This document shows, one piece after another, positions 1 through 9,033 of a stretch of 64,000 nucleotides of DNA. The position numbers were made by a program, and so were the translations under genes. This stretch comes from Marinibaculum pumilum (lineage in GTDB: Bacteria; Pseudomonadota; Alphaproteobacteria; Ferrovibrionales; Ferrovibrionaceae). The stretch is from the NCBI RefSeq assembly GCF_042646425.1, contig NZ_JBHRTR010000013.1, positions 68,092-132,091 on the forward strand, written 5' to 3'. The notes beneath the pieces are model-generated. The model saw only the letters and a program-made list of their open reading frames with translations. It was not told the origin of the DNA and searched no databases. Numbering within the stretch: the first letter of the stretch is position 1; each line of letters starts with the position of its first letter.

Positions 1-1086
1 GATGGTGTACAGCCCGCCGGCGCCCTCATACTTGACGTCGCCGGAGGCCAACGCCTCGATCACCTTGTCGGGTTCGGCGGAGCCGGCCTTCTTCACGGCC
101 TCGGCCCACAGCATGATGCCGCGATAACCGTACTCGCCATATTCGCCGATATACTCGTCCTCGCCGGAATATTCCTTGAAACGCTCGACGAAGTCGTTGG
201 CGGCCGGGGTGTCCAGCCCGTCGAAGAAGGAGGTGGCGATGATGATGCCCTCGCCCTCTTCCGGCGACAGCTCGGTCTGCTCGCGGCCGACGCCATAGGT
301 CGACGAGGCCAGGGTCATCTTGTCCTTGCCGATCGTCGCCTCGAACTGGCGGTAGAACGCGATATGCGCGCTGCCGACCAGGCCCGAATAGACCACGTCG
401 GGATTGGCCTCCTGGATACGGGCGATCATCGGGGCGAAGTTCGACACATCCAGCGGGATGAACTCGACGCCGAGGACCTCGCCGCCATTCTCCTTGATGA
501 TCTTCTGCATCCACTTGGCGGTGATGTGGCCGTAATTGTAGTCGGCCACCAGGATGTAGCTCTTCTTGTCGCCCAGCTCGTTGATCACGTAGGGGATCAG
601 CACCTCGAGCTGATGCGCCGGCACCATGCCGGTATTCACGTGACGGCGATCGCAGACGCCGCCCTCGTACAGCGAATTGTAGAAGTACAGGCCGTTGAAG
701 CGCTGCACGATCGGCCGCATCACCTCACGCGAGGAGGAGGTGATGCCGCCATGGATCACGTCGACCTTGTCCCGCAGCAGCGCCTGCGTGGCGTACTGGG
801 AGTTGAACTGGTTGTTCGACTGGCTGTCGTAGAAGATCAGCTCGACCGGCCGGCCCAGCAAGCCGCCGTTCTTGTTGATCTCGTCGACGGCCATCTGCGA
901 GGCCTTCATCTGCTTCAGGCTGTAGATGTTCAGGCCGCCGGTCTGGTCGAGGATCTGGCCGACCTTGATCGGCTCCTTGTCCTGCGCGGCGGCGGTCTGG
1001 GCATCGCTCAGTCCGGTGGCGGCGATCGCCGCCACCGCGGCGCCCAGGACCGCACGTCCCAGGAAGCTGCGTCTCGTCGTCCTCAT
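1..1086 (-). CDS. ABC transporter substrate-binding protein, urea/amide type (3' end outside window)
   Basis: Periplasmic binding protein of the Peripl_BP_5 family, the group that holds UrtA (urea), AmiC and FmdD (short-chain amides); it should deliver a small solute to an ABC importer. The N-terminus has a twin-arginine-like signal (TTRRSFLGR, then an Ala-rich stretch ending near residue 35), so export by Tat is likely. The mature part starts with KVGQILDQTGGLN, followed by GGLLGRPVELIFYDSQSN and VIHGGITSSSREVMRP, the usual first lobe of this family. The start has a GGGGGGAC Shine-Dalgarno about 10 bases upstream. At least 362 residues are present and the reading frame runs off the window edge, so the permease genes, if linked, lie beyond base 1. 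The substrate is not certain; urea or amide is inferred from overall resemblance only. Confidence 0.85.
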   Translation of the reverse strand, partial: MRTTRRSFLGRAVLGAAVAAIAATGLSDAQTAAAQDKEPIKVGQILDQTGGLNIYSLKQMKASQMAVDEINKNGGLLGRPVELIFYDSQSNNQFNSQYATQALLRDKVDVIHGGITSSSREVMRPIVQRFNGLYFYNSLYEGGVCDRRHVNTGMVPAHQLEVLIPYVINELGDKKSYILVADYNYGHITAKWMQKIIKENGGEVLGVEFIPLDVSNFAPMIARIQEANPDVVYSGLVGSAHIAFYRQFEATIGKDKMTLASSTYGVGREQTELSPEEGEGIIIATSFFDGLDTPAANDFVERFKEYSGEDEYIGEYGEYGYRGIMLWAEAVKKAGSAEPDKVIEALASGDVKYEGAGGLYTI

Positions 1087-1348
1087 CGGCTCTGTCCCCC
1101 CTTCGAAGGTTTGGGTACGGGTCGGCGCGTCCGCATGCCCGGCCGGCGCCGCTGCCGTCGCGAGGATAGCGCGGAGCGTGCGGCTGCTGCCAGGGCGGCC
1201 GGCATCTTCGCATATGCAGGTTTGCATTCAAATGAAAACAAGTTTCCCCACGGTGCAGGGGCGCGGCCCTGGCTGCGCGCGGCGCCGCCGGTCGCCGCAG
1301 GGTGCCTGGCGCCGCCGCGCCTGCCTCGCCTGATTCAGCGCGCCTGAA

Positions 1349-2863
1349 TCACCGCTCGGGGGACGGCTCCTCGTCGTCCCGGGCGCCCCGGGAATCGACA
1401 GGCTGCAGGGGGCTCACCGGGCGGGTGGGCTGCGGCACCCGGCCGACATCGATGCCGGCGAAGGAGGGGTCCGGCGGCCGCGGCACATAGGCAGCCACCG
1501 GAATGCCGCCGCGGCCGGACCGCGGGCCGGCCGGCGGCGGAATCTCCTCCAGCTGGCCGAGCCGCCGGCGGGCGCCGGGCGCCTTTGCCTCCAGCAGGTC
1601 CATGAAGCGCCGGCTGACCAGCAGGTAGGCATCCAGGGTGCTGGCGACCTGGACCAGTTCGCCCGCCTCCTCGACGGCGCGGCCGAAGCTGGCGAGGCGC
1701 CAGCGGGTCGCATCCCCCGCATTGCCGAAGGTCACCGGCCCATGATGCAGGACCAGGCGGAAGTCGAGCGTCGGGGCGCCCAGATGGCGCCGCTCCGCGT
1801 TCCATTCTGCGGCGGCCTGCATCACCGCGGTGGCGGTGTCCACCGCGTTGGGGACATCCTCCGGTCCGCTGCGCGGTGTGCCGAAGGTGGCGACCACCGC
1901 GTCGGTCTCGCTGCGGTTCACCGCGCCGTTGGCGTCGAACACAGCATCCATGACCAGGCGATGGAACCGGCGCAGGTCGGCGAAGGCCCCGTCGGCCGGC
2001 ATTTCGATGAGGGAGCGGGCCAGGCCCGGGCAGGAAACCACCAGCACCGCGGCGTTCAGGGCGCGCGGGCGGGCGAACGGCTCGCGCATGCGGGCCAGCT
2101 CGACGACCAGTTCGGGCCGGTAGTGATTGTCGAGCGCGGCATGCACCCGTTCCCGGTGGATCAGCCGGTCCATCAGCCGGCGGGCGCGGTATAGTCCGAA
2201 ACCCAGCACCAGCCCGGTGAAGGCGAGCAGGCCGGCCTGGCCGAGCAGGACCACAAGGTCGACCCGCAGCCGCGGATCCGCCACCGCGGCCCGCGCCTCG
2301 GGCGACAGCTCCAGCCATTCGCGATAGGCCATCGGCCCGGTCATGCCGACGCTGGAGGCGATCCAGACGCCGCCGATCAGCCAGGCAAGGGCGGCGCTCG
2401 CGCCGGCGATCGTGGTGACCCGCGGCGAATAGCTGAAGGCGGCGGCCACGATCAGCAGGTAGAGGAAGGCATGCTCGCTGCCATGCAACTGCACCGCCAT
2501 CTGCACCCACTGGTTCTCCCAGGGATTGGGGAGCAGGATCGCCGCGGTGACCAGGGCGGAATCGGCAATTGTCAGGCCATAGCGCATGGCCACGGCGCCG
2601 CGGCCCTGGCCGGCGAAGACCAGCGGTAGCCAGCCGGTGACCACCAGCGCAGCCAGCAGCACCAGCGGAAAGATGCCGGCCGGCCAGTTGGCATCCAGCA
2701 CGACGAACAGCGCGACGACGCCGATCACCGCCAGGCGGAGATAGAAGATCCAGCGCCGGCCGACCTCCGCATCCTCCGCAATCGGGTCGGGCAGGGGTTC
2801 GTGCGCGGGCCGGCGGCGGTCGGCCTCCCCCGTGGCGGCCTGCGCCGACCGCTTCAGCGCCAT
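1349..2863 (-). CDS. Membrane protein with degenerate class III adenylate/guanylate cyclase domain
   Basis: A 504-residue protein. Residues about 35-230 hold roughly six hydrophobic segments (the first contains LRLAVIGVVALFVVLD), and residues about 265-440 resemble a class III nucleotide cyclase homology domain. The usual first metal-binding motif (F-x-D-I-x-G-F-T) reads VVSCPGLA here, so the first catalytic aspartate is replaced by serine; the second site (ETDAVVATFGTP) keeps its aspartate. A Pro- and Arg-rich tail follows. The loss suggests a non-catalytic or sensor-only domain, but this is inferred from alignment by eye. Its first 10 bases overlap the 3' end of ubiD, so the two are probably co-transcribed. 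No function can be assigned beyond a membrane signalling protein. Confidence 0.75.
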   Translation of the reverse strand: MALKRSAQAATGEADRRRPAHEPLPDPIAEDAEVGRRWIFYLRLAVIGVVALFVVLDANWPAGIFPLVLLAALVVTGWLPLVFAGQGRGAVAMRYGLTIADSALVTAAILLPNPWENQWVQMAVQLHGSEHAFLYLLIVAAAFSYSPRVTTIAGASAALAWLIGGVWIASSVGMTGPMAYREWLELSPEARAAVADPRLRVDLVVLLGQAGLLAFTGLVLGFGLYRARRLMDRLIHRERVHAALDNHYRPELVVELARMREPFARPRALNAAVLVVSCPGLARSLIEMPADGAFADLRRFHRLVMDAVFDANGAVNRSETDAVVATFGTPRSGPEDVPNAVDTATAVMQAAAEWNAERRHLGAPTLDFRLVLHHGPVTFGNAGDATRWRLASFGRAVEEAGELVQVASTLDAYLLVSRRFMDLLEAKAPGARRRLGQLEEIPPPAGPRSGRGGIPVAAYVPRPPDPSFAGIDVGRVPQPTRPVSPLQPVDSRGARDDEEPSPER

Positions 2864-4362
2864 ATCGCGCGTCCCGATCCGGGCAGGCCCAGGCGCGGCC
2901 AGAGCCGGTCGACCCGGTCGACGATGTCCTGGCTCATGCGGATCTTCTCGCCCCAGTCACGCTTCGTTTCCGGCGGCCATTTGTTGGTGGCGTCCAGGCC
3001 GATCTTGCTGCCAAGACCGGAGTCCGGACTCGCAAAATCAAGGTAGTCGATCGGTGTGTCAGTGACGATTGTCACGTCGCGCGCAGGATCCATGCGGGTG
3101 GACACCGCCCACATCACGTCCTTCCAGTCGCGCGCGTCGATATCGTCGTCCACGACGATCACCCATTTCGTGTACATGAACTGCCGCAGATAGGACCAGA
3201 CGCCCATCATGATCCGCTTGGCATGGCCGGGATAGGCCTTGCGCATGGAGACCACGGCGATCCGGTAGGAGCAGCCTTCCGGCGGCAGCCAGAAATCCAC
3301 GATCTCCGGGAACTGCTGCTGCAGCAGCGGGATGAAGACCTCGTTCAGCGCCTCGCCCAGCACGCTGGGCTCGTCCGGCGGGCGTCCGGTGAAGGTCGAC
3401 AGGTAGATCGGCCGGTGCCGTCGGGTGATCGCGGTGACGGTGAAGACCGGGAAGCGTTCCACCGCGTTGTAGTAGCCGGTATGGTCGCCATAGGGCCCCT
3501 CGTCGGCATAGTCGTCCAGGCTGACATGGCCTTCCAGGACGATCTCCGCCTCCGCCGGCACCTTCAGCGGCACCGTGCGGCAGGGCACGAGCTCCACCTT
3601 GCGGCCGCGCAGCAGGCCGGCGAACTGGTACTCCGACAGGGTGTCGGGCACCGGGGTGACGGCGGCCAGGATGGTGCCCGGATCGGCGCCGATCACCGCC
3701 GCCGCCGGTAGCGGCTCGCGCTTCGCCTTGCCCCAGCGGGCATGGTGCTGCGCGCCGCCACGATGGCGCAGCCAGCGCATGATGGTGCGGTTCCGGTCCA
3801 GCACCTGCATCCGGTAGATGCCCAGGTTGAAACTGTCCTCGCGCGCATCGCCGGGGCCCTTTGTGACCACCAGCGGCCAGGTGATCAGCGGCGCCGGCTC
3901 GCCCGGCCAGCAGGTCTGCACCGGCAGGCGGGTCAGGTCGATCGCACTGCCCTCCTGCACCACCTCCTGTGCCGGGCCGCGGCTCACGGTCTTCGGCTGC
4001 ATGGCGAAGACGGTCTTCGCCAGCGGCAGCATCTCCAGCGCCTGTCGCCAGCCGCCGGGCGGTTCGGGCTGGCGCAGGAAGGCCAGGGTCTCGCCCACCG
4101 CGCGCAGTTCCGACGGGGTCCTGTCCATGCCCCAGGCGACCCGCTCCACGGTGCCGAACAGGTTCACCAGCACCGGCATGTCGCTGCGGTTGCCATCCGG
4201 CATCACCGGATGCTCGAACAGCACCGCCGGCCCGCCCTCGGCCAGGAGGCGGGTCTGGATCTCCGTCATCTCCAGCACGGTGGAGACAGGCTCGCGCACC
4301 CGCACCAGGCGGTTCTCCGCCGACAGACGGTCGATGAATTCGCGAAGGGAGGCGTAGGGCAT
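2854..4362 (-). CDS. ubiD: UbiD family decarboxylase
   Basis: Prenylated-FMN-dependent decarboxylase of the UbiD family, expected to remove the carboxyl group from 4-hydroxy-3-polyprenylbenzoate in ubiquinone synthesis. The 502-residue length is normal. Visible family features are the N-terminal SLREFIDRLSAENRLVRV, NLGIYRMQVLDRNRTIMRW in the middle, and the DYADEGPYGDHTGYY block that carries a conserved active-site glutamate. The gene lies 24 bases downstream of ubiA on the same strand, which favours the ubiquinone role over the aromatic-acid decarboxylases of the same family. No ubiX (flavin prenyltransferase) is present in the window. Confidence 0.93.
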   Translation of the reverse strand: MPYASLREFIDRLSAENRLVRVREPVSTVLEMTEIQTRLLAEGGPAVLFEHPVMPDGNRSDMPVLVNLFGTVERVAWGMDRTPSELRAVGETLAFLRQPEPPGGWRQALEMLPLAKTVFAMQPKTVSRGPAQEVVQEGSAIDLTRLPVQTCWPGEPAPLITWPLVVTKGPGDAREDSFNLGIYRMQVLDRNRTIMRWLRHRGGAQHHARWGKAKREPLPAAAVIGADPGTILAAVTPVPDTLSEYQFAGLLRGRKVELVPCRTVPLKVPAEAEIVLEGHVSLDDYADEGPYGDHTGYYNAVERFPVFTVTAITRRHRPIYLSTFTGRPPDEPSVLGEALNEVFIPLLQQQFPEIVDFWLPPEGCSYRIAVVSMRKAYPGHAKRIMMGVWSYLRQFMYTKWVIVVDDDIDARDWKDVMWAVSTRMDPARDVTIVTDTPIDYLDFASPDSGLGSKIGLDATNKWPPETKRDWGEKIRMSQDIVDRVDRLWPRLGLPGSGRAIWR

Positions 4363-4386
4363 GGCGGCGGGTCCCGGTGCCGGCGC

Positions 4387-5316
4387 TCAGAGCGGCAGCG
4401 GTGCCGCGGCCAGATGGCCGAGGGCGATGGCCGCCAGCACCAGCAGTCCGGTCAGCTTGTTGGCGCGGAACTTGTTCAGGCAATCCTGCCAGTCGTCGAT
4501 GTCGACCCGTACGGTCTGCCATGCCATATGGGCCGCCGGCAGGACGAGGGCGAGGTAGAGCGGCCAGGCGAGGCCGGCCAACCAGCCGGACAGGGCGACC
4601 AGGACGATGGTCATGGCATAGACCGCCCAGAGGAAGGGCCGGGTCGCGCCACCCAGGCGGCGGGCGGAGGATTTCACCCCGATCAGGGCATCGTCCTGCT
4701 TGTCCTGGTGGGCGTAGATCGTGTCGTAGCCCAGGGTCCAGAAGATGCCGGCGAGGTAGAGGACCGCCGGCGCCGCCGCGAACCCGTCGGTCACCGCTGC
4801 CCAGCCCATCAGCGCCCCCCAGTTGAAGGCCAGGCCCAGGAACAGCTGCGGCCACCAGGTGAAGCGCTTCATGAAGGGATAGATCGCCACCAGGCCCAGC
4901 GAGCCGATGCCCAGCCAGACCGCCATCGGGGTCAGCTGCAGCAGAACCGCCAGGCCGACCAGCGCCTGGACGCCCAGCCAGATCCAGGCGCCGCGCACGC
5001 TGGCGCGGCCCGACGGCAGCGGCCGGTTGCGGGTGCGCTCCACCATGCCGTCGAAGCGGCGGTCGACGATGTCGTTGAAGGTGCAGCCGGCGCCGCGCAT
5101 CGCCATCGCGCCAATGCCGAACAGCAGCAGCAGCCGCGCCAGTTCCAGCGGCGAACCCGGCATCGCCAGCGCCACCGACCACCAGCAGGGCAGCAGCAGC
5201 AGCCAGGTACCGATCGGCCGGTCCAGCCGCGACAGCTCCAGATAGGGGCGCCAGGGATCCGGGCTGAAGCGGATGATCCAGTTGTCGCGCGCGGCGTCTG
5301 CGATATGGGCGGTCAT
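4387..5316 (-). CDS. ubiA: 4-hydroxybenzoate octaprenyltransferase UbiA
   Basis: Membrane prenyltransferase that attaches the polyprenyl tail to 4-hydroxybenzoate, the first membrane step of ubiquinone synthesis. The 309-residue protein has the two Asp-rich diphosphate/Mg motifs, NDIVDRRFDG near residue 100 and DTIYAHQDKQDD near residue 220, separated by several transmembrane helices, and the family opening YLELSRLDRPIGTWLLL. It is divergent from rsmE across about 146 bases and heads the ubiA-ubiD-cyclase gene set. Confidence 0.96.
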   Translation of the reverse strand: MTAHIADAARDNWIIRFSPDPWRPYLELSRLDRPIGTWLLLLPCWWSVALAMPGSPLELARLLLLFGIGAMAMRGAGCTFNDIVDRRFDGMVERTRNRPLPSGRASVRGAWIWLGVQALVGLAVLLQLTPMAVWLGIGSLGLVAIYPFMKRFTWWPQLFLGLAFNWGALMGWAAVTDGFAAAPAVLYLAGIFWTLGYDTIYAHQDKQDDALIGVKSSARRLGGATRPFLWAVYAMTIVLVALSGWLAGLAWPLYLALVLPAAHMAWQTVRVDIDDWQDCLNKFRANKLTGLLVLAAIALGHLAAAPLPL

Positions 5317-5462
5317 GGCCGGGTCGTGCCTGTCGCGGAAGGTCCGCGGCAGCGGCCCTCCCGTTCATCCTTGTATTGTCCTCGTCCGGTGCCGGTCTTA
5401 TCACGGCTTGCGGCCGCGAACGAGGCGCGGCCGGGTTCGGGGAACAGGATAGGGCAGGCTGC

Positions 5463-6209
5463 ATGAGCGAGGTCCGGCACCGCATCCGCACCAGGCTTTT
5501 CGTCGCCGAGCCGTTGCATTCCGGCGCCGAAGTGATGCTGCTCGGCAATGATGCGAATCATGTGCTGCGGGTGCTGCGCATGACCGTCGGCGACAGCCTA
5601 CGGCTGTTCAACGGCCGGCATGGCGAATGGTCCGCGCAGATCACCGTAAACGCGAAGCGCTCCGCAACCCTGCAGGTGGCGGAGCAGCTGCGGACCCAGA
5701 CCGTCGCGCGGGGGCCGGTGCTGGCCTTCGCGCCGATCCGGCGCCAGCGCATGGACTGGCTGCTGGAGAAGGCGACCGAGCTCGGCGCCGCGCATCTGGT
5801 TCCGGTGATCACCGCCCATACCCAAATGAAGGACCTGCGCGTCGACCGCGCGCTCGCAGTGACGCGCGAGGCGGCCCAGCAATGCGAGCGGCTGGACCTG
5901 CCGGAAATTTCGATGGTGACATCGCTGGCGGCGTTCCTGGAGGGCTGGCCCGCCGGCCAGCCGCTGCTGTTCTGCGACGAGATGGGGGCGGATCGGCCTG
6001 CGCCGGCTTTGCTGTCGGCGATGCCGGACGGGGCGGTCCCGGCCGTCCTCGTCGGGCCGGAGGGCGGTTTCGACGCGGAGGAGCGGGCGGCGGTGCGGGC
6101 GCATCCGGCAGCCTGCGCGCTGGACCTGGGAGCCAACATCCTGCGGGCGGAGACGGCCGGCATCGCGGCACTGGCGCTGCTGGCCGCCTGGCGCGGCGGC
6201 GCGGGCTGA
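5463..6209 (+). CDS. rsmE: 16S rRNA (uracil(1498)-N(3))-methyltransferase RsmE
   Basis: SPOUT-class methyltransferase that methylates U1498 of 16S rRNA. The chosen start gives MSEVRHRIRTRLFV and 248 residues, the usual family length; the frame is open for 29 codons upstream, but that part does not look like RsmE. The knotted C-terminal domain shows QRMDWLLEKATELGA, then LVGPEGGFDAEERAA and LGANILRAETA, the cofactor-binding loops. It is followed by gshA after 162 bases. Confidence 0.95.
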   Translation: MSEVRHRIRTRLFVAEPLHSGAEVMLLGNDANHVLRVLRMTVGDSLRLFNGRHGEWSAQITVNAKRSATLQVAEQLRTQTVARGPVLAFAPIRRQRMDWLLEKATELGAAHLVPVITAHTQMKDLRVDRALAVTREAAQQCERLDLPEISMVTSLAAFLEGWPAGQPLLFCDEMGADRPAPALLSAMPDGAVPAVLVGPEGGFDAEERAAVRAHPAACALDLGANILRAETAGIAALALLAAWRGGAG

Positions 6210-6371
6210 GGGCCGCACCGGCGGCCTCCGCCACTTGCGTGCATACGCAATGTTCGCTACAGGGCCGGACATCAGGCCCGTCTGCCGGACATGGCGTCGG
6301 GGCAGAATCCAGCCCGGCGCCGCCCTCTCCGGCGCTGCAGGTACCGGGCAGCTCTCAGGGGGGCAGCGTAA

Positions 6372-7736
6372 ATGTCCGGTCCGTCCCGTTCCTCGCCGGA
6401 ACCGATCACCGATATCGCCCAGCTCGTCGCCGACCTGGAATCGGGGTGCAAGCCGCGCGCCGCCTGGCGCATCGGCACCGAGCACGAGAAGTTCGCCTTC
6501 GACCTCGATACCCTGCGGCCGCTGCCCTACGAGGGCGAGAAAAGCATCCATGCCATGCTCTCCGGCCTGACCCGCTTCGGCTGGGAACCGATCCTGGAAG
6601 GTGAGACGATCATCGGCCTGAAGCTCGATGGCCAGTCGGTCAGCCTGGAGCCCGGCGGCCAGTTCGAGCTGTCCGGCGCGCCGCTCGCCACCCTGCACGA
6701 CACCTGCAAGGAGGTGAACGACCATCTCCACCAGGTGAAGGCGGTGGATTCGGAACTCGGCACCGGCGTTTTCGGCCTGGGCTTCCAGCCGAAATGGACG
6801 CGGGCGGACATCCCGGTCATGCCCAAGGGCCGCTACGGCATCATGAAGGCCTACATGCCCAAGAAGGGCGATCTGGGGCTCGACATGATGTTCCGCACCT
6901 GCACCATCCAGGTGAACCTCGACTTCGAGAGCGAGGCCGACATGGTGCAGAAGTTCCGCATTTCCCAGGCGCTGCAGCCGGTCGCCACGGCGCTGTTCGC
7001 CAACTCGCCATTCACCGAGGGCAAGCCCAACGGCTTCCTGTCCTATCGCAGCCATATCTGGACCGACACCGATCCCGACCGCTGCGGCCTGCTGCCGTTC
7101 GTGCACGAGGACGGCATGGGCTTCGAGCGCTACGTGCAGCATGTCCTCGACGTGCCGATGTACTTCGTCTACCGCGACGGCCGCTATATCGACGCGTCCG
7201 GGCAGAGCTTCCGCGACTTCATGGACGGCCGCCTGCCGGCGCTGCCCGGGGAGCGGCCGACGATGGGCGACTGGCACGACCATCTGACGACCCTGTTCCC
7301 GGAGGTGCGGCTGAAGCACTACATGGAGATGCGGGGCGCCGATGGCGGGCCGTGGATGCGGATCTGCGCCCTGCCGGCGCTGTGGGTCGGACTGCTGTAT
7401 GACAGCGTGGCGCAGGACAGCGCCTGGCAGCTGGTCAAGGACTGGCCGGTGCCGGAGATCGAGCGGCTGCGGTCCGAGGTGCCCCGGCAGGGCCTGCGCG
7501 CCAGGATCGACGACCGGACCCTGCGGGACGTCTCGCGGGACGTGCTGGCGATCGCGGAAGCGGGCCTGCGGCGCCGCGGCCGCCGCAACGCCTCCGGTGA
7601 CGACGAGAGCGGTTTCCTGGACCCCCTGAACGCGATCGTGGAGAGCGGCCGCACCCCGGCGGAGGACCTGCTGGCCCGCTACGAGAAGCATTGGGGTGGC
7701 TCGGTCGATCCGATCTTCACCGAACAGGCCTATTGA
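6372..7736 (+). CDS. gshA: Glutamate--cysteine ligase
   Basis: ATP-dependent ligase that makes gamma-glutamylcysteine, the first step of glutathione synthesis. The 454-residue protein belongs to the plant/alphaproteobacterial class: RIGTEHEKFAFD near residue 40 is the start of the catalytic GCS2 domain, followed by SLEPGGQFELSGAP and later SHIWTDTDPDRCG, all hallmarks of this class. A purine-rich Shine-Dalgarno (GGGGGGCAG) precedes the ATG. gshB is not in the window. Glutathione made here could serve the peroxiredoxin encoded at 35000. Confidence 0.95.
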   Translation: MSGPSRSSPEPITDIAQLVADLESGCKPRAAWRIGTEHEKFAFDLDTLRPLPYEGEKSIHAMLSGLTRFGWEPILEGETIIGLKLDGQSVSLEPGGQFELSGAPLATLHDTCKEVNDHLHQVKAVDSELGTGVFGLGFQPKWTRADIPVMPKGRYGIMKAYMPKKGDLGLDMMFRTCTIQVNLDFESEADMVQKFRISQALQPVATALFANSPFTEGKPNGFLSYRSHIWTDTDPDRCGLLPFVHEDGMGFERYVQHVLDVPMYFVYRDGRYIDASGQSFRDFMDGRLPALPGERPTMGDWHDHLTTLFPEVRLKHYMEMRGADGGPWMRICALPALWVGLLYDSVAQDSAWQLVKDWPVPEIERLRSEVPRQGLRARIDDRTLRDVSRDVLAIAEAGLRRRGRRNASGDDESGFLDPLNAIVESGRTPAEDLLARYEKHWGGSVDPIFTEQAY

Positions 7737-7761
7737 CGGGCACTTCCGGGAGGCACGTGCG

Positions 7762-8244
7762 ATGGACAGGCTGCTGCCGGCCGCTTCACGGATCGCGGAG
7801 ATCCTGAAGGCAAGGGAACAGACGCTCGCCGTTTCGGAATCCGCGGCGGGTGGGCTGATCTCCGCCGCCCTGCTGGCGGTGCCGGGGGCATCGGCCTTCT
7901 ATCTGGGCGGCGGCGTGATCTACACCCGGCCGGCGCGGCGCGCCCTGCTGGGCCTCTCCGACCGGGAGGTGAAGGCGAAGGGCGCGACGGAGAGCTATGC
8001 CCTGGTCGCCGCCCGCACGATCCGCGAGCGGCTGGAGGCCGACTGGGCGATCGGCGAATCCGGCGTCGCGGGTCCGACGGGCAGTCGCTACGGCCATCCG
8101 CCGGGCCATGCCGGCATCGCCGTCGCCGGGCCGGTGGAACTGGCCGAAACCGTGCAGACCGGCCTTGACGACAGGGTGGAGAACATGCGCCTTTTCGGCA
8201 TCGCCGCCCTGGACCTGCTCGAGCGGGTCCTGCGACAGGACTGA
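7762..8244 (+). CDS. pncC: CinA-family nicotinamide-nucleotide amidohydrolase
   Basis: Stand-alone CinA C-terminal domain, expected to deamidate nicotinamide mononucleotide in NAD recycling. The 160-residue protein has the family opening TLAVSESAAGGLISAALL, the GGGVIYTRPARRALLG block and the ESGVAGPTGSRYGHPPG active-site region. The start at 7762 was chosen because it has GGGAGGCA upstream; an earlier in-frame ATG lies inside gshA and adds residues unlike the family. It lacks the N-terminal molybdopterin-binding-like domain of full CinA. Confidence 0.88.
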   Translation: MDRLLPAASRIAEILKAREQTLAVSESAAGGLISAALLAVPGASAFYLGGGVIYTRPARRALLGLSDREVKAKGATESYALVAARTIRERLEADWAIGESGVAGPTGSRYGHPPGHAGIAVAGPVELAETVQTGLDDRVENMRLFGIAALDLLERVLRQD

Positions 8245-8401
8245 CCGGCGGCGATGGAACCACGGCGGAGCCCTGGGTTTTCCAGACGGGGATTTCCCTG
8301 AGGTTGAGCGGTCCGCTCCGGTCGGCCGGCTTGGTGCCGGCTGGTGGGCGGAGCGCGGATCCGCAGCATGACGGTGCGCTACCGCGCCAGGAAGGAGAGA
8401 G

Positions 8402-8611
8402 ATGCCGACCGGTACTGTGAAATGGTTCAACGCGACGAAGGGCTATGGCTTCATCGAGCCGTCCGCCGGCGGGCCGGATGCCTTCGTGCACATCTCCGCG
8501 GTGGAGCGGGCCGGCATGGCGTCCCTCCGCGAGGGGCAGAAGGTGGAATACGAACTGGTGACCGGCCGCAACGGCAAGCAGGCCGCGGAGAACCTGGTCG
8601 CGCTCGATTGA
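8402..8611 (+). CDS. Cold-shock protein, CspA family
   Basis: A 69-residue single cold-shock domain that binds single-stranded RNA or DNA. Both RNA-binding motifs are present, KWFNATKGYGFIEP (RNP1) and DAFVHISAVE (RNP2). A strong Shine-Dalgarno (AGGAAGGAGAG) lies just upstream. The 157-base leader can form a hairpin with arms CGCTCC (8314-8319) and GGAGCG (8350-8355) around an inner GCCGGC pair; leader structures often control cold-shock genes, but this one is only a prediction. Confidence 0.96.
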   Translation: MPTGTVKWFNATKGYGFIEPSAGGPDAFVHISAVERAGMASLREGQKVEYELVTGRNGKQAAENLVALD

Positions 8612-9033
8612 GCGCTGACGGCTGATTCCGGGCCCGCCCCGACACGGGGCTGACGGATCGGCGGGGCCGGTCCGGACGGTGCGGGCGCCCCAGTGGCGGC
8701 CGTGCCGCGGCCCGGCCTCTTTCCCGGCCGGCCTCTTTGGTGTTGCGGCCCCTGTGTCGTCGCGGCCCCTGTGTCGGCCGGCTACCTCTGTGTCGGCCCG
8801 CTCCTCCTTGTCCTGAGCGCGGATTTCTGGCGCCGGCAGCGCAGGGCCAATTCCCTGAACAGATCAAGAAATCGTTTCCAGAATCGCGCGCCGCGACGGG
8901 CCGATTATTTTAATTTCGTGAAAACGGTTTAGCTCAAGAAACCGAAATAAAGACGAAATAGGCCTGCAATACTAATTTCGTTGTCTGTGGTCACCACCGC
9001 ACGGTTCGATCCGTGACTGCGGGAGTGACGCGG
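8612..9033. other. Intergenic region upstream of the two-partner secretion locus
   Basis: This stretch shows no convincing gene. Its first half is GC-rich with short tandem motifs, GGCCTCTTT twice (about 8713-8740) and CGGCCCCTGTGTCG twice (about 8745-8777). Its second half, about 8850-9000, turns sharply AT-rich compared with the rest of the window and should hold the promoter of the exoprotein gene. It contains the ATTTCG/CGAAAT array listed separately. No confident -35/-10 pair was found. Confidence 0.6.
8913..8980. promoter_or_regulatory. Four-copy ATTTCG/CGAAAT motif array, possible operator
   Basis: The hexamer ATTTCG occurs at 8913-8918 and 8975-8980, and its complement CGAAAT at 8943-8948 and 8954-8959. 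All four copies lie within 68 bases of an AT-rich gap, 54-121 bases before the exoprotein start codon. The mixed orientation suggests binding sites for a dimeric regulator, or a curved promoter. The protein that would bind is unknown. Confidence 0.35.

Noticed and set aside
3059..5548. A long minus-strand frame of 829 codons spanning ubiA and ubiD.
   Set aside because: It runs out of frame through two clear enzyme genes and yields compositionally biased sequence; it is a shadow.
8857..8871. A second LexA-like site (GAAC-N7-GAAA) upstream of the exoprotein gene.
   Set aside because: The second half-site has a mismatch at a key base, and the site lies about 165 bases before the start codon. 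It is not convincing.
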